This document shows positions 1 through 8,997 of a DNA stretch of 64,000 bases, one piece after another. The notes beneath the pieces are model-generated. The model was not told where the DNA came from, did no database searches, and saw only the letters and a list, made by a program, of their open reading frames with translations. Origin of the DNA: Mycolicibacterium sp. CH28 (GTDB lineage: Bacteria > Actinomycetota > Actinomycetes > Mycobacteriales > Mycobacteriaceae); contig NZ_SRLQ01000014.1 in the NCBI RefSeq assembly GCF_004745805.1, forward strand, positions 62,001-126,000. The letters run 5' to 3'. The translations under genes were made by a program, and so were the position numbers. Each line of letters begins with the position of its first letter. Position 1 is the stretch's first letter.

Positions 1-235
1 GGGTGATGTGATCGGCGACCTCAACTCCCGCCGTGGTCAGATCCAGGCCATGGAGGAGCGCAGCGGTGCCCGCGTCGTCAAGGCGCAAGTGCCGCTGTCG
101 GAGATGTTCGGCTATGTCGGCGACCTTCGGTCGAAGACACAGGGCCGGGCAAACTACTCCATGGTGTTCGACTCGTACGCCGAAGTTCCGGCGAACGTGT
201 CGAAGGAGATCATCGCGAAGGCGACGGGCCAGTGA
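1..235 (+). CDS. fusA: Elongation factor G, C-terminal end (partial)
   Basis: This is the last 77 or so codons of elongation factor G, the GTPase that moves tRNA and mRNA through the ribosome after peptide-bond formation. The reading frame is open from the left edge, so the gene starts outside the window. The visible part carries the domain V signature (NSRRGQI, then FGYVGDLRSKTQGRA) that ends all bacterial EF-G proteins, followed by a TGA stop. The tuf gene follows on the same strand after about 110 bases, the usual str-operon order (rpsL, rpsG, fusA, tuf). The short GGCCC/GGGCC hairpin at 247-265 lacks a T-run and is not an obvious terminator. Confidence 0.95.
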   Translation, partial: GDVIGDLNSRRGQIQAMEERSGARVVKAQVPLSEMFGYVGDLRSKTQGRANYSMVFDSYAEVPANVSKEIIAKATGQ

Positions 236-346
236 ACGAAGTGAACGGCCCATTAGGGTCGGGCCAGTAGTCCGTTGCTCTGGCAACACAACTGAAAACA
301 TCAACACTGCTTTAGCAAGCACCAACAAGTCCAGGAGGACACAGAA

Positions 347-1537
<1,191 letters not shown>

Positions 1538-1560
1538 TCTGAACCAGTTAGACACGAGAG

Positions 1561-1590
1561 CGGCGCTCACCTTCGGGTGGGCGCCGTTTT
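1561..1590 (+). terminator. Rho-independent terminator after tuf
   Basis: An 11-bp stem (CGGCGCTCACC at 1561-1571 with GGTGGGCGCCG at 1576-1586, one G-U pair) closes on a TTCG tetraloop and is followed by TTTT. It starts 24 bases after the tuf stop codon. It separates the highly expressed str operon from the small membrane-protein genes that follow. Confidence 0.9.
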
Positions 1591-1653
1591 CGTTTGCATG
1601 TCGGGCCGATGGCCAGGCTGTTATGCTCTGGCATCTTCACAGCGGGTGGGCAG

Positions 1654-1962
1654 ATGGACGACGATTTTCGGCCACGGCCGTACCCGCCGTCGGTTCTCGC
1701 CGGCGGCGCGGTGCTGGTCGCTGTTCTCGCCGCGATTGTGGTGTCGGTCCTGATGGTCAGCGCCGCCAGCGTCGACGGTCCGCACCTGTCGCGGGACGCC
1801 CGCACCTCGCGACCCGCCCCGACCGCCCCCGCCTTCCCTGCCGCGCCGAGCGCGCCGACGGTGGCCGGGGAAACGGCGACCCAGACTAGCTTCGAAGGCT
1901 TCCTGGATCGGTTGATCCCGCAGTTCCCGGCGCTCGATCGGCTGACGCAACCCGCACCCTGA
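1654..1962 (+). CDS. Small single-pass membrane protein, unknown function
   Basis: No family is recognised. From the ATG at 1654 the protein is 102 residues. It has a short acidic/basic N-terminus (MDDDFRPRPYPPS), one strongly hydrophobic segment at about residues 14-36, and a Pro/Ala/Thr-rich low-complexity stretch likely to lie outside the membrane. A short amphipathic C-terminal segment (FEGFLDRLIPQFPALDRL) follows. The frame is open upstream to 1594, but the start at 1654 follows a purine-rich GGGTGGG stretch and gives a conventional membrane-anchor topology. It lies between the tuf terminator and the SHOCT-domain protein gene. Coding status rests on the open frame and the coherent topology only. 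Confidence 0.55.
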   Translation: MDDDFRPRPYPPSVLAGGAVLVAVLAAIVVSVLMVSAASVDGPHLSRDARTSRPAPTAPAFPAAPSAPTVAGETATQTSFEGFLDRLIPQFPALDRLTQPAP

Positions 1963-2068
1963 GCCGAGCGTGCACGGTGCTGCCCGGCTTTCGGCATCCG
2001 GTCCGGAGCGTGTCCGGTGGCGCTACTCTAGGTCCCGGCGTGTGCTGCTCACGAGGGAGGCTGGGCAA

Positions 2069-2911
2069 ATGTTGGTTCGGTATCTCAAGGCGCAGATGAC
2101 GGTTCTGCTGTTCGGCGGTCTCGTCGGTCCGATCTTCCTGATTGTCTACTTCGCGCTGGGCCCGATGGCGCGGCCGTACATCAACTGGATGTTCTGGGTG
2201 GGGTTGCTCATCACCGCCGCGGACGTGCTGGCCGCCCTCTGGCTGACCAACGCCGGCGCCAAATCGGCAGCCACCCACGAGCAGCTGACCCAGCGCGGTG
2301 TCCTGGTCCTGGCGCAGATCACCGGTATCTCCGACACCTCCTGGTTCGTCAACGACCAGCAGATGATCAAGGTGAACCTGCACTTCGACGTGCCCGGTCA
2401 GCCGGGTTTCGACGCGCAGGAGACGCTGGCCTCCAGCCCGGTGCGCATGCAGATCCTCAACGCCCACAAGTTGGTAGCGCTCGTCGAGCCGGGAACGCAG
2501 AAGTATGAGATTGATTGGAATGCAAGCGCTTTGATCGCCGGCGTGGTTCCCGCACAGTTCGCGGTCGCCGAGGACAACAAGACCTACGATCTACGCGGGC
2601 AGGCCGGGCCGTTGATGGAGATCCTGCAGATCCTGCGGGCAAACAACGTGCCGATGAACGGCACGATCGACATCCGGTCCAATCCGCTGGTGCGCCGTCA
2701 GGTGATGGACGTCGTTCGACGGGCCGCGGCGTCGTCGGCCGCCCCGCCCGCGGCCACGCCGCCGCCCGCTCCGCCGCAGCCCTATCTGCCGCAGATGCCG
2801 GAAATGTCGACCGCGCAGCGCCTGCAGGAGCTCGAGACGCTGCGCGCCACCGGCACTATCACCGAGGCTGAATACGCCGCGAAGCGCCAGCAGATCCTGT
2901 CGGATCTCTGA
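2069..2911 (+). CDS. Membrane protein with C-terminal SHOCT domain (Rv0686-like position)
   Basis: This 280-residue protein has two N-terminal transmembrane segments (about residues 10-30 and 39-61). A soluble middle domain of about 150 residues follows, then a Pro/Ala linker, then a C-terminal SHOCT motif (STAQRLQELETLRATGTITE, then EYAAKRQQILSDL). SHOCT is a short module often found at the ends of membrane proteins and thought to mediate oligomerisation. The start at 2069 was chosen because GAGGGAGG sits just upstream; the open frame reaches back to 1970 without a better site. The position after tuf and before the SDR gene corresponds to the membrane protein Rv0686 of M. tuberculosis. The biochemical role is unknown. 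Confidence 0.8.
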   Translation: MLVRYLKAQMTVLLFGGLVGPIFLIVYFALGPMARPYINWMFWVGLLITAADVLAALWLTNAGAKSAATHEQLTQRGVLVLAQITGISDTSWFVNDQQMIKVNLHFDVPGQPGFDAQETLASSPVRMQILNAHKLVALVEPGTQKYEIDWNASALIAGVVPAQFAVAEDNKTYDLRGQAGPLMEILQILRANNVPMNGTIDIRSNPLVRRQVMDVVRRAAASSAAPPAATPPPAPPQPYLPQMPEMSTAQRLQELETLRATGTITEAEYAAKRQQILSDL

Positions 2912-2986
2912 TCGCGGTCGCCGGGTGACCTGTCCGGTCGTCGGTGACTCGGTGGCCCGGTGACCGGGCGCGAGGTCGGGGACATC

Positions 2987-3000
2987 TAGAACGCGTTCCA
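2987..3000. promoter_or_regulatory. KstR-like palindromic operator
   Basis: TAGAACGCGTTCCA fits the published 14-bp KstR consensus TNNAACNNGTTNNA at every fixed position. It lies 67 bases upstream of the GTG start of the mycofactocin-coupled SDR. KstR is the mycobacterial TetR-family repressor of sterol-catabolic genes. The match is seen in the sequence; actual KstR control is inferred. Confidence 0.55.
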
Positions 3001-3067
3001 GTTCGGCTGCTAGCCTGACGACGATACGGGCCGTTGACGGCCCTGAAGACAAGTACAGGAGTGGTCA

Positions 3068-3922
3068 GTGGGAGCATCGTCGGCGACGCTTGAAGGGCGA
3101 GTGGCATTCGTGACCGGGGCCGCCCGCGGCCAGGGCCGGGCGCACGCGGTGCGCCTGGCGCAGGAAGGTGCCGACGTCGTCATCTCCGACATTTGCGCGC
3201 CCGTCAGCGACACCGTCCCCTATCCCGGGGCCACGTCCGAGGAACTTGCGGAGACGGTGCGGTTGGTGGAGGCGCAGGGGCGTAAGGCGCTGGCCCGCGA
3301 GGTCGATGTCCGCGATGACGCGGCGCTGCGCCAGCTGGTCGCCGACGGTGTCGAGCAGTTCGGCCGACTCGACATCCTGGTCGCCAATGCCGGCGTGCTG
3401 TCCTGGGGCCGACTGTGGGAGCTCACCGACGAGCAGTGGAACACCGTCATCGACACCAATCTCACCGGCACGTGGCGCACCCTGCGCGCCGTCGTACCGG
3501 CGATGATCGAGGCGGGCAACGGAGGCTCGATCATCGTCGTGAGCTCGTCGGCCGGGGTGAAGGCCACCCCCGGAAACAGTCACTACGCCGCGTCCAAACA
3601 CGGCCTGACCGCGCTGACGAATTCCCTTGCGCTGGAGGCCGGCGAGTACGGGATCCGGGTCAACTCCATCCATCCCTACTCGGTAGCCACCCCGATGACC
3701 GAAAACGACGCGATGATGGGGGTTTTCGCCGCGCATCCGAACTATCTGCACGGGTTTGCGCCGATGCCGTACCTACCGACCGGCCAGAGTGCGACCGGCA
3801 AGCGGTCCGACTTCATGAGCGTCGAGGAGGTCGCCGACGTGGTGGTGTGGCTGGCCGGCGACAACTCCGCGACGTTGTCCGGCTCGCAGATCAACGTCGA
3901 CCGCGGCGTGATGAAGTACTAA
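3068..3922 (+). CDS. Mycofactocin-coupled SDR oxidoreductase (Rv0687-like)
   Basis: This is a 284-residue short-chain dehydrogenase/reductase. The Rossmann motif TGAARGQGRAHAVRLAQEGA is near residue 17 and the catalytic motif YxxxK appears in SHYAASKHGL. After the second strand there is an insertion (DICAPVSDTVPYPGATSEEL) that is diagnostic of the mycofactocin-coupled SDR subfamily, whose members hold NAD tightly and are thought to pass electrons to mycofactocin. The substrate is probably a secondary alcohol or ketone. The gene has a GTG start after AGGAG and a KstR-like operator upstream. The mft cluster lies about 17 kb downstream, separated from it by two catabolic blocks. It ends 24 bases from the convergent universal-stress gene. 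Confidence 0.9.
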   Translation: MGASSATLEGRVAFVTGAARGQGRAHAVRLAQEGADVVISDICAPVSDTVPYPGATSEELAETVRLVEAQGRKALAREVDVRDDAALRQLVADGVEQFGRLDILVANAGVLSWGRLWELTDEQWNTVIDTNLTGTWRTLRAVVPAMIEAGNGGSIIVVSSSAGVKATPGNSHYAASKHGLTALTNSLALEAGEYGIRVNSIHPYSVATPMTENDAMMGVFAAHPNYLHGFAPMPYLPTGQSATGKRSDFMSVEEVADVVVWLAGDNSATLSGSQINVDRGVMKY

Positions 3923-3946
3923 CCGCGACGATGCGCCGCAGCGGGC

Positions 3947-4828
3947 TCAGCCCGGCATTACCAGGACCGGAACGGGGCTGTGCCGCATGATCTTCGAGCC
4001 GCGCGAGCCCAGGAACACCCGGGCAATGTCGCCGCGCGGCGAGGTGCCCAGCGCCAGGACCTCGCCCTCCTCCCACTCGGCGGCATCGAGTGCCTGATCC
4101 CACCCGTTACCGCTGACCACCTGCAGCACGGTGTCGTCACCCACCACTCCGTCGGTGCTCATCTGCGCCAGCAGCTCTCGGGCGTGGGTCTCCCATGCAG
4201 CCAGGATCGAATCCTCGGCGTGCAGGCCGACTTCCGGCGGGTACATCGTGCGACCGCGGACAGCGAAGGTGATCACCCGCAATGGGACGTCGAACTGCTT
4301 GGCCAGGTCGGCGACCCGCTTGACCACGTGCACGCCCTCCGGCGTGCCGGGGAATGCGCAGGTGATCCGGGTGAGCCTGCCGGACCGGGCGCCCCGGTAG
4401 CCGCGTGGGGCGATCGCCACGGGCACCGGCGACGAGTGCAGCATCCGGTCGGCTGTAGACCCCACCACGACCTGACCCAGCTGACCGTTGGCCGAGGATC
4501 CCAACACCAGCAGCTCGGCCTGGAGTTCCTCGACCACCTCGACGAGCCCGCCGGATACGGACCGGTGCGCGTGGCTGTGATAGCCGATCGTAGGGGCGTC
4601 GGACACGGTCGCCAGGTAGCGCCGTGCCTCGGCGGCCGAATCCGCCGCCAGCTGATCAGCCCAGGCGGCGTACTCGGCGTCGATGCGGGCCGGGGATGGC
4701 GTAGTCCAGGGTTTGGGCACGATGGTGGCCACGGTCAGCGATGTGCGCAGGGTCCGTGCCGCCCCGAGCCCCAAATGCAGGGGCGCGGTGCCGCTTTTGC
4801 CGGCCAGATAACCGACGATCACCGTCAT
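3947..4828 (-). CDS. Universal stress protein with two USP domains
   Basis: The 293-residue protein contains two tandem UspA folds. Each ends in the ATP-binding G-x2-G-x9-G-S/T type motif: GSSANGQLGQVVVGSTAD near residue 120 and GTSPRGDIARVFLGS near residue 265. Both are followed by the hydrophobic strand typical of the family (SPVPVAI, SPVPVLVM). It is the last gene of a minus-strand operon, and its ATG overlaps the permease TGA (ATGA at 4825-4828). The same order (USP, permease, rocD, hydrolase, divergent AsnC regulator) is known from M. tuberculosis Rv2319c-Rv2324. The role is inferred to be a stress- or ATP-sensing accessory of arginine/ornithine catabolism. Confidence 0.88.
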   Translation of the reverse strand: MTVIVGYLAGKSGTAPLHLGLGAARTLRTSLTVATIVPKPWTTPSPARIDAEYAAWADQLAADSAAEARRYLATVSDAPTIGYHSHAHRSVSGGLVEVVEELQAELLVLGSSANGQLGQVVVGSTADRMLHSSPVPVAIAPRGYRGARSGRLTRITCAFPGTPEGVHVVKRVADLAKQFDVPLRVITFAVRGRTMYPPEVGLHAEDSILAAWETHARELLAQMSTDGVVGDDTVLQVVSGNGWDQALDAAEWEEGEVLALGTSPRGDIARVFLGSRGSKIMRHSPVPVLVMPG

Positions 4829-6318
4829 GGCGCATCCCCGGACGGGGTGATGACCTCGACGTCCGCGATTCCCGTTGCGGTACTGGTGATCCCGCTGCCG
4901 CCACCGTTGAGCGCGCTGTGGTGCCGGCCCCAGACGAAGTAGAACACCAGCACCACCGCGACCCAGCCGGAGAACGCGATCCAGGTGTACCAGTGCAGGC
5001 TGAACAGAATGTAGGCGCAGGCCAGCACCGACAGGACCGGGGTCACGGGGTACCCCGGCACCCGGAACCCGCGCGGCAGGTCGGGTTCGCGCACCCGCAG
5101 GATCACCACCCCGACCGAGACGACGATGAAGGCGACCAGGGTGCCGATCGACACCATGTCGGCCAGGTAGTTCAGCGGTACGGCGCCGGCCAGGATGCTC
5201 ACCACAACCGCCACGATGATGGTGTTGTTCACCGGCGTCATGCTGCGCGGGTTGACTTGGGCGAACATCGACGGCAACAATCCGTCGCGGCCCATGGCGA
5301 ACAGAATTCGGGTTTGGCCGTACAGCGTCACCAGCGTTACCGAGAAGATCGAGATCACCGCGCCAGCCGCTAACACGGTGCCCCAGTAGTGGCCGTCGGT
5401 GACGGTGTCCAAGATGGTGGCCAGGCCCGCCTCCTGCCCCTCGAACGCGGTCCAGTTCTGTGCGCCGAGGGCGGCGACGGTGACCAGGATGTAGACCGCG
5501 GTGACGGTCACCAGCGCGGCGAGGATCGCGCGGGGCATGGTCTTCTGCGGATTCTTCACCTCGTCTCCGGCGGTGGACACCGCGTCCAGGCCGATATACG
5601 AGAAGAAAATGGTCCCGGCGGCCGAGCCGATCCCTGCGGCACCCAGCGGGGCGAAGTCGGCGAAGCGATCGACGTCGAACGCGGTGAATGCGATCACCGC
5701 GAACATCACCAGCACCCCGAGCTTGATCAGCACCATGACGGTGTTGACGGTGGCAGACTCGCTGGCCCCCCGGATCAGCAGCAGCGCGCACATGACCACC
5801 AGGACTACCGCCGGCAGGTTGACGACGCCGGGCGTGGTGTCCCAGGGTGCCGCCGAAATCGCCTGCGGTAGATGGTGTCCGAAGAAGTTGTCCAACAGCT
5901 TGTTGACGTATTGGCTCCAGCCGACGGCCACCGCGGCGGTCGATACCCCGTACTCGAGCAGTAGGCAGGCGGCCACACCCATGGCTACCACCTCGCCCAG
6001 GGTGGTGTAGGCGTAGGAATAGGTCGAGCCGGATACCGGTACCGCCGAGGCCAGTTCGGCATAGCACAGTGCGGCCAGGCCCGCCGCGATGCCGGCGATC
6101 AGAAACGAGACGACAACGCCGGGCCCGGCCTCCGGAACCGCCTCGGAGAGCACGAAGAAGATACCGGTGCCCACGGTGGCGCCGACGCCGAACATCGTCA
6201 GCTGGAACGTGCCGATGCTGCGCTTGAGGTGATCGGAGGCGCCGTGTGCGACCGGGGCGCCGAGGACGGGCCGTCGACGCAACATCTGCTCGGTCAGATT
6301 GATCGGCGGGGCCGTCAT
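4825..6318 (-). CDS. rocE: APC-family amino-acid permease, probably for arginine/ornithine
   Basis: This is a 497-residue polytopic membrane protein with about 12 hydrophobic segments. It has the APC superfamily N-terminal signature (TIGTFQLTMFGVGATVGTGI followed by FFVLSE) and the SGSTYSYAYTTLGE segment in the next membrane pair. The family imports amino acids by proton symport. It lies in an operon with rocD and a guanidino-hydrolase-like gene, so arginine or ornithine is the likely substrate. This matches M. tuberculosis rocE (Rv2320c) by gene order. The ATG is at 6318, and the gene's stop overlaps the start of the stress-protein gene by four bases. Substrate is inferred from context only. 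Confidence 0.85.
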   Translation of the reverse strand: MTAPPINLTEQMLRRRPVLGAPVAHGASDHLKRSIGTFQLTMFGVGATVGTGIFFVLSEAVPEAGPGVVVSFLIAGIAAGLAALCYAELASAVPVSGSTYSYAYTTLGEVVAMGVAACLLLEYGVSTAAVAVGWSQYVNKLLDNFFGHHLPQAISAAPWDTTPGVVNLPAVVLVVMCALLLIRGASESATVNTVMVLIKLGVLVMFAVIAFTAFDVDRFADFAPLGAAGIGSAAGTIFFSYIGLDAVSTAGDEVKNPQKTMPRAILAALVTVTAVYILVTVAALGAQNWTAFEGQEAGLATILDTVTDGHYWGTVLAAGAVISIFSVTLVTLYGQTRILFAMGRDGLLPSMFAQVNPRSMTPVNNTIIVAVVVSILAGAVPLNYLADMVSIGTLVAFIVVSVGVVILRVREPDLPRGFRVPGYPVTPVLSVLACAYILFSLHWYTWIAFSGWVAVVLVFYFVWGRHHSALNGGGSGITSTATGIADVEVITPSGDAP

Positions 6319-6351
6319 GAGCGTCTCCTACGCTGGCGAAGATTTAGCCGA

Positions 6352-7584
6352 TTATGGGCCCGCCTCGGCGATTACGCTCGCGAACTGGTCAACAGCCCAG
6401 TCGATCTCCTCGGCGGTGATCACCAGTGGGGGAGCGAACCGCAGCGTCGATCCGTGGGTGTCCTTGACCAGGACACCACGTTCGGCCAGTGCCAGGCTGA
6501 GGTTCTTGCCGGTGCCAAGGCGGGTGTCGATGTCGACGCCGGCCCACAACCCCATGCCGCGTACCGCCAACACCCCGCGCCCGATCAGCGAGCGCAGCCG
6601 GGAGTGCAGATGCAGGCCGAGTTCGGCTGAGCGGGACTGGTATTCGCCGCGCGCAAGGATGCCGACCACCGTGGTGCCAATAGCCGCGGCGAGCGGGTTG
6701 CCGCCGAAGGTCGAACCGTGCTCGCCGGGATTGAGCACCCCCAGGACGTCCCGGTTGGCCACGACCGCCGACAAGGGCACCACGCCTCCGCCGAGGGCCT
6801 TGCCGAGCAGGTAGATGTCGGGAACCACTCCCCAGTGGTCGCAGGCGAAGGTGTGGCCGGTGCGGGCCAGGCCGGACTGGATTTCGTCGGCGATCAGCAG
6901 CACGTTGTGTCGGGTGCACACCTCGCGCAATCGGGGCAGGTAGTCGTCGGGCGGGACGATGATCCCGGCCTCGCCCTGGATCGGTTCGACCAGCACCGCG
7001 ACGGTGTGCTCGTCGATGGCGGTCGCGACGGCGTCGGCGTCACCGAAGGGCACCGAGCGGAATCCCGGTGTGAACGGGCCGAACCCGCCGCGCGCGCTCT
7101 GGTCGGAGGAGAAGCTGATGATGCTGATGGTGCGGCCATGGAAATTGTTGTCCGCGACGATGATGTTGGCCATGCCTTCGGGTACGCCCTTGACGTCGGC
7201 GCCCCATTTGCGGGCCACCTTGAGGCCGCTTTCGACCGCCTCGGCGCCGCTGTTCATTGGCAGCACCATGTCTTTGCCGCACAGCCCGGCCAGCGCAGCA
7301 CAGAACGGACCGAGCTGATCGGAGTGGAATGCCCGGCTCACCAGGGTGAGTGCATCGAGTTGGCGGTGGGCGGCGGCGATGATCTCGTCGTTGTGGTGGC
7401 CGAAGTTGACCGCCGAGTATGCGGCCAGACAGTCGAGGTAGCGGCGCCCTTCGACATCGGTGATCCATACGCCGCTGGCACTGGTGGCTACCACCGGTAG
7501 CGGTGAATAGTTGTGCGCGACGTAGGCATTGTCCAGTGCGATGGCCTCGGCCGTCGCACTCGTGACGGCATCGGCGATTGTCAT
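6352..7584 (-). CDS. rocD: Ornithine aminotransferase
   Basis: RocD transfers the delta-amino group of ornithine to 2-oxoglutarate, giving glutamate-5-semialdehyde. This is a class III PLP aminotransferase of 410 residues, full family length. Visible landmarks are NSGAEAVESGLKVARKWG (cofactor phosphate region), LLIADEIQSGLARTG (the Asp that contacts the pyridine nitrogen) and LLGKALGGG with the Schiff-base lysine. The ATG at 7584 overlaps the preceding TGA (ATGA), so translation is coupled. An in-frame upstream start at 7608 would run into the preceding gene. In M. tuberculosis the corresponding gene is split into rocD1 and rocD2, whereas here it is one uninterrupted frame. Confidence 0.95.
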   Translation of the reverse strand: MTIADAVTSATAEAIALDNAYVAHNYSPLPVVATSASGVWITDVEGRRYLDCLAAYSAVNFGHHNDEIIAAAHRQLDALTLVSRAFHSDQLGPFCAALAGLCGKDMVLPMNSGAEAVESGLKVARKWGADVKGVPEGMANIIVADNNFHGRTISIISFSSDQSARGGFGPFTPGFRSVPFGDADAVATAIDEHTVAVLVEPIQGEAGIIVPPDDYLPRLREVCTRHNVLLIADEIQSGLARTGHTFACDHWGVVPDIYLLGKALGGGVVPLSAVVANRDVLGVLNPGEHGSTFGGNPLAAAIGTTVVGILARGEYQSRSAELGLHLHSRLRSLIGRGVLAVRGMGLWAGVDIDTRLGTGKNLSLALAERGVLVKDTHGSTLRFAPPLVITAEEIDWAVDQFASVIAEAGP

Positions 7585-8426
7585 GAGAACACCTCCAGGG
7601 TGCAGCATTTGACCGAGCCGCCGCCCTTGAGCAGTTCGGAGAGGTCGACGCCGATGGGATCGAAGCCCGCCTGGTGCAGCTGCTCGGCGAAACCGGTTGC
7701 GGGGGCGGGATAGACAACGTGCTTGCCGTCGGACACCGCGTTGAGGCCCAGTACGTAGGCATCGGTGCTGGACACCTCGATGGCGGCGGGGAACAGGTCG
7801 CGCAGCCGGGCGCGGGCGTCATCGGTGAAGGCCGGCGGGTAGTAGGCAATGGTGGTGTCGTCGAGCACCGTCAGCGCGGTGTCGAGGTGATAGAAGCGCG
7901 GGTCGACGAGCTCGAGTGAGACCACCGGCATGCCGGTGAGTGCTGCCACTTCGGCGTGTGCGTGGGGGTGGGTGCGAAAACCGGTGCCCGCCAAGATCGT
8001 TGTGCCGACGGCCAGGAGGTCGCCCTGTCCTTCGTTGACATGGCTGGCGTGCACGGGCCGGTGGCCGCGCTGGTTCATCCAGGCGGCGTAGGCGGCGGAT
8101 TCACCGTGGCGTTCGGCGTGTTTGAACCGGGCGACGATCGCGCTGCCGTTGATGATCAGTCCCGCGTTGGCGGCGTAGACCATGTCGGGAAGGCCCGGCA
8201 CCGGGTCGACGAGGTCGACGGTGTGGCCGAGCTGGCGGTAGGTGTCACGCAGGTTCTCCCACTGCGCGACGGCGAGATCGACGTCGACCGGGGTGGTGGT
8301 GTCCATCCACGGGTTGATCGCGTACTCGACGGCGAAGTAGGTCGGCGGGGTCATGGCGTAGTGCCGCAGTCGCTGGGTGCGCGGCTTGGCGGTGGACTGG
8401 GCGGCGATATCGGGCGATAGCGTCAT
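7581..8426 (-). CDS. DDAH/arginine-dihydrolase-like amidinohydrolase (Rv2323c-like)
   Basis: This 281-residue protein belongs to the pentein (amidinotransferase) fold. Landmarks include the substrate-gating region HVNEGQGDLLAVG, the FYHLDTALTVLDD motif with the catalytic His, and a C-terminal catalytic cysteine in GGGSVKCCTLEVF. Relatives hydrolyse dimethylarginine (DDAH) or act directly on arginine (arginine dihydrolase, giving ornithine, CO2 and ammonia). It is the first gene of the operon with rocD and a permease, and feeding ornithine to RocD is the simplest reading. That argues for an arginine-to-ornithine activity, but methylarginine cannot be excluded. The start is an ATG at 8426, and a divergent AsnC regulator begins 124 bases away. 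Confidence 0.82.
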   Translation of the reverse strand: MTLSPDIAAQSTAKPRTQRLRHYAMTPPTYFAVEYAINPWMDTTTPVDVDLAVAQWENLRDTYRQLGHTVDLVDPVPGLPDMVYAANAGLIINGSAIVARFKHAERHGESAAYAAWMNQRGHRPVHASHVNEGQGDLLAVGTTILAGTGFRTHPHAHAEVAALTGMPVVSLELVDPRFYHLDTALTVLDDTTIAYYPPAFTDDARARLRDLFPAAIEVSSTDAYVLGLNAVSDGKHVVYPAPATGFAEQLHQAGFDPIGVDLSELLKGGGSVKCCTLEVFS

Positions 8427-8550
8427 GAATCAACGATATGGCCGGGCCTAGACGCAAACAATCGCCAGTCATTGCGTGTCTATGGTTGATCTGTTGCACC
8501 ACGACTAGCATTGCGGTGATTTGTTGCGCTGCGAGTGGAGGGGCTCCCGA
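8427..8550. promoter_or_regulatory. Divergent promoter region between the rocD operon and the AsnC regulator
   Basis: This is the 124-bp intergenic space between two divergent start codons. It contains an imperfect dyad, TAGACGCAA at 8449-8457 facing TTGCGTGTCTA at 8472-8482, of the loose type bound by Lrp/AsnC proteins. AsnC-family regulators usually control the adjacent divergent operon, so this is the likely operator region. A purine-rich GTGGAGGGG ribosome site sits before the AsnC ATG at 8551. Confidence 0.5.
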
Positions 8551-8997
8551 ATGGACCGGCTGGACGACACCGACGAGCGGATTCTGGCCGAGCTGGCCGA
8601 GCACGCTCGCGCCACGTTCGCCGAGATCGGAGCCCGGGTGAATCTGTCGGCGCCCGCGGTGAAGCGCCGGGTGGACCGCATGCTCGACAGCGGCGTCATC
8701 CGCGGCTTCACCACCGTTATCGACCGCAGCGCGGTCGGCTGGAACACGGAGGCCTACGTCCAGGTGTACTGCCACGGCACAATCGCGCCAGATCAGTTGC
8801 GGCAGGCCTGGATCGACATCCCCGAGGTGATCAGCGCGGCCACCGTCACCGGCACGTCGGATGCCATCCTGCACGTGTTGGCCCGCGACATGCGGCACCT
8901 CGAGGCGGCCTTGGAGCGGATCCGGTCCAGCGCCGACATCGAGCGCAGCGAGAGCATCGTGGTGCTGTCGAACCTGATCGACCGCTCACCGTCCTGA
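8551..8997 (+). CDS. Lrp/AsnC-family transcriptional regulator (Rv2324-like)
   Basis: The 148-residue protein has the standard Lrp/AsnC layout. An N-terminal helix-turn-helix (LDDTDERILAELAEHARA, then NLSAPAVKRRVDRML) is followed by a RAM effector-binding domain with the ligand-responsive GTSDAILHVLARDM segment. These regulators form octamers that sense amino acids. Its divergent position next to the arginine/ornithine operon, as with Rv2324 in M. tuberculosis, points to control of that operon by arginine or ornithine. The start at 8551 was preferred over 8521 because it follows GGAGGGG. The 3' end overlaps the convergent acetoacetyl-CoA synthetase gene by 12 bases. Confidence 0.9.
   Translation: MDRLDDTDERILAELAEHARATFAEIGARVNLSAPAVKRRVDRMLDSGVIRGFTTVIDRSAVGWNTEAYVQVYCHGTIAPDQLRQAWIDIPEVISAATVTGTSDAILHVLARDMRHLEAALERIRSSADIERSESIVVLSNLIDRSPS

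Noticed and set aside
247..265. Hairpin between fusA and tuf as a terminator
   Set aside because: The stem is only five base pairs and has no following T-run; fusA and tuf are normally cotranscribed.
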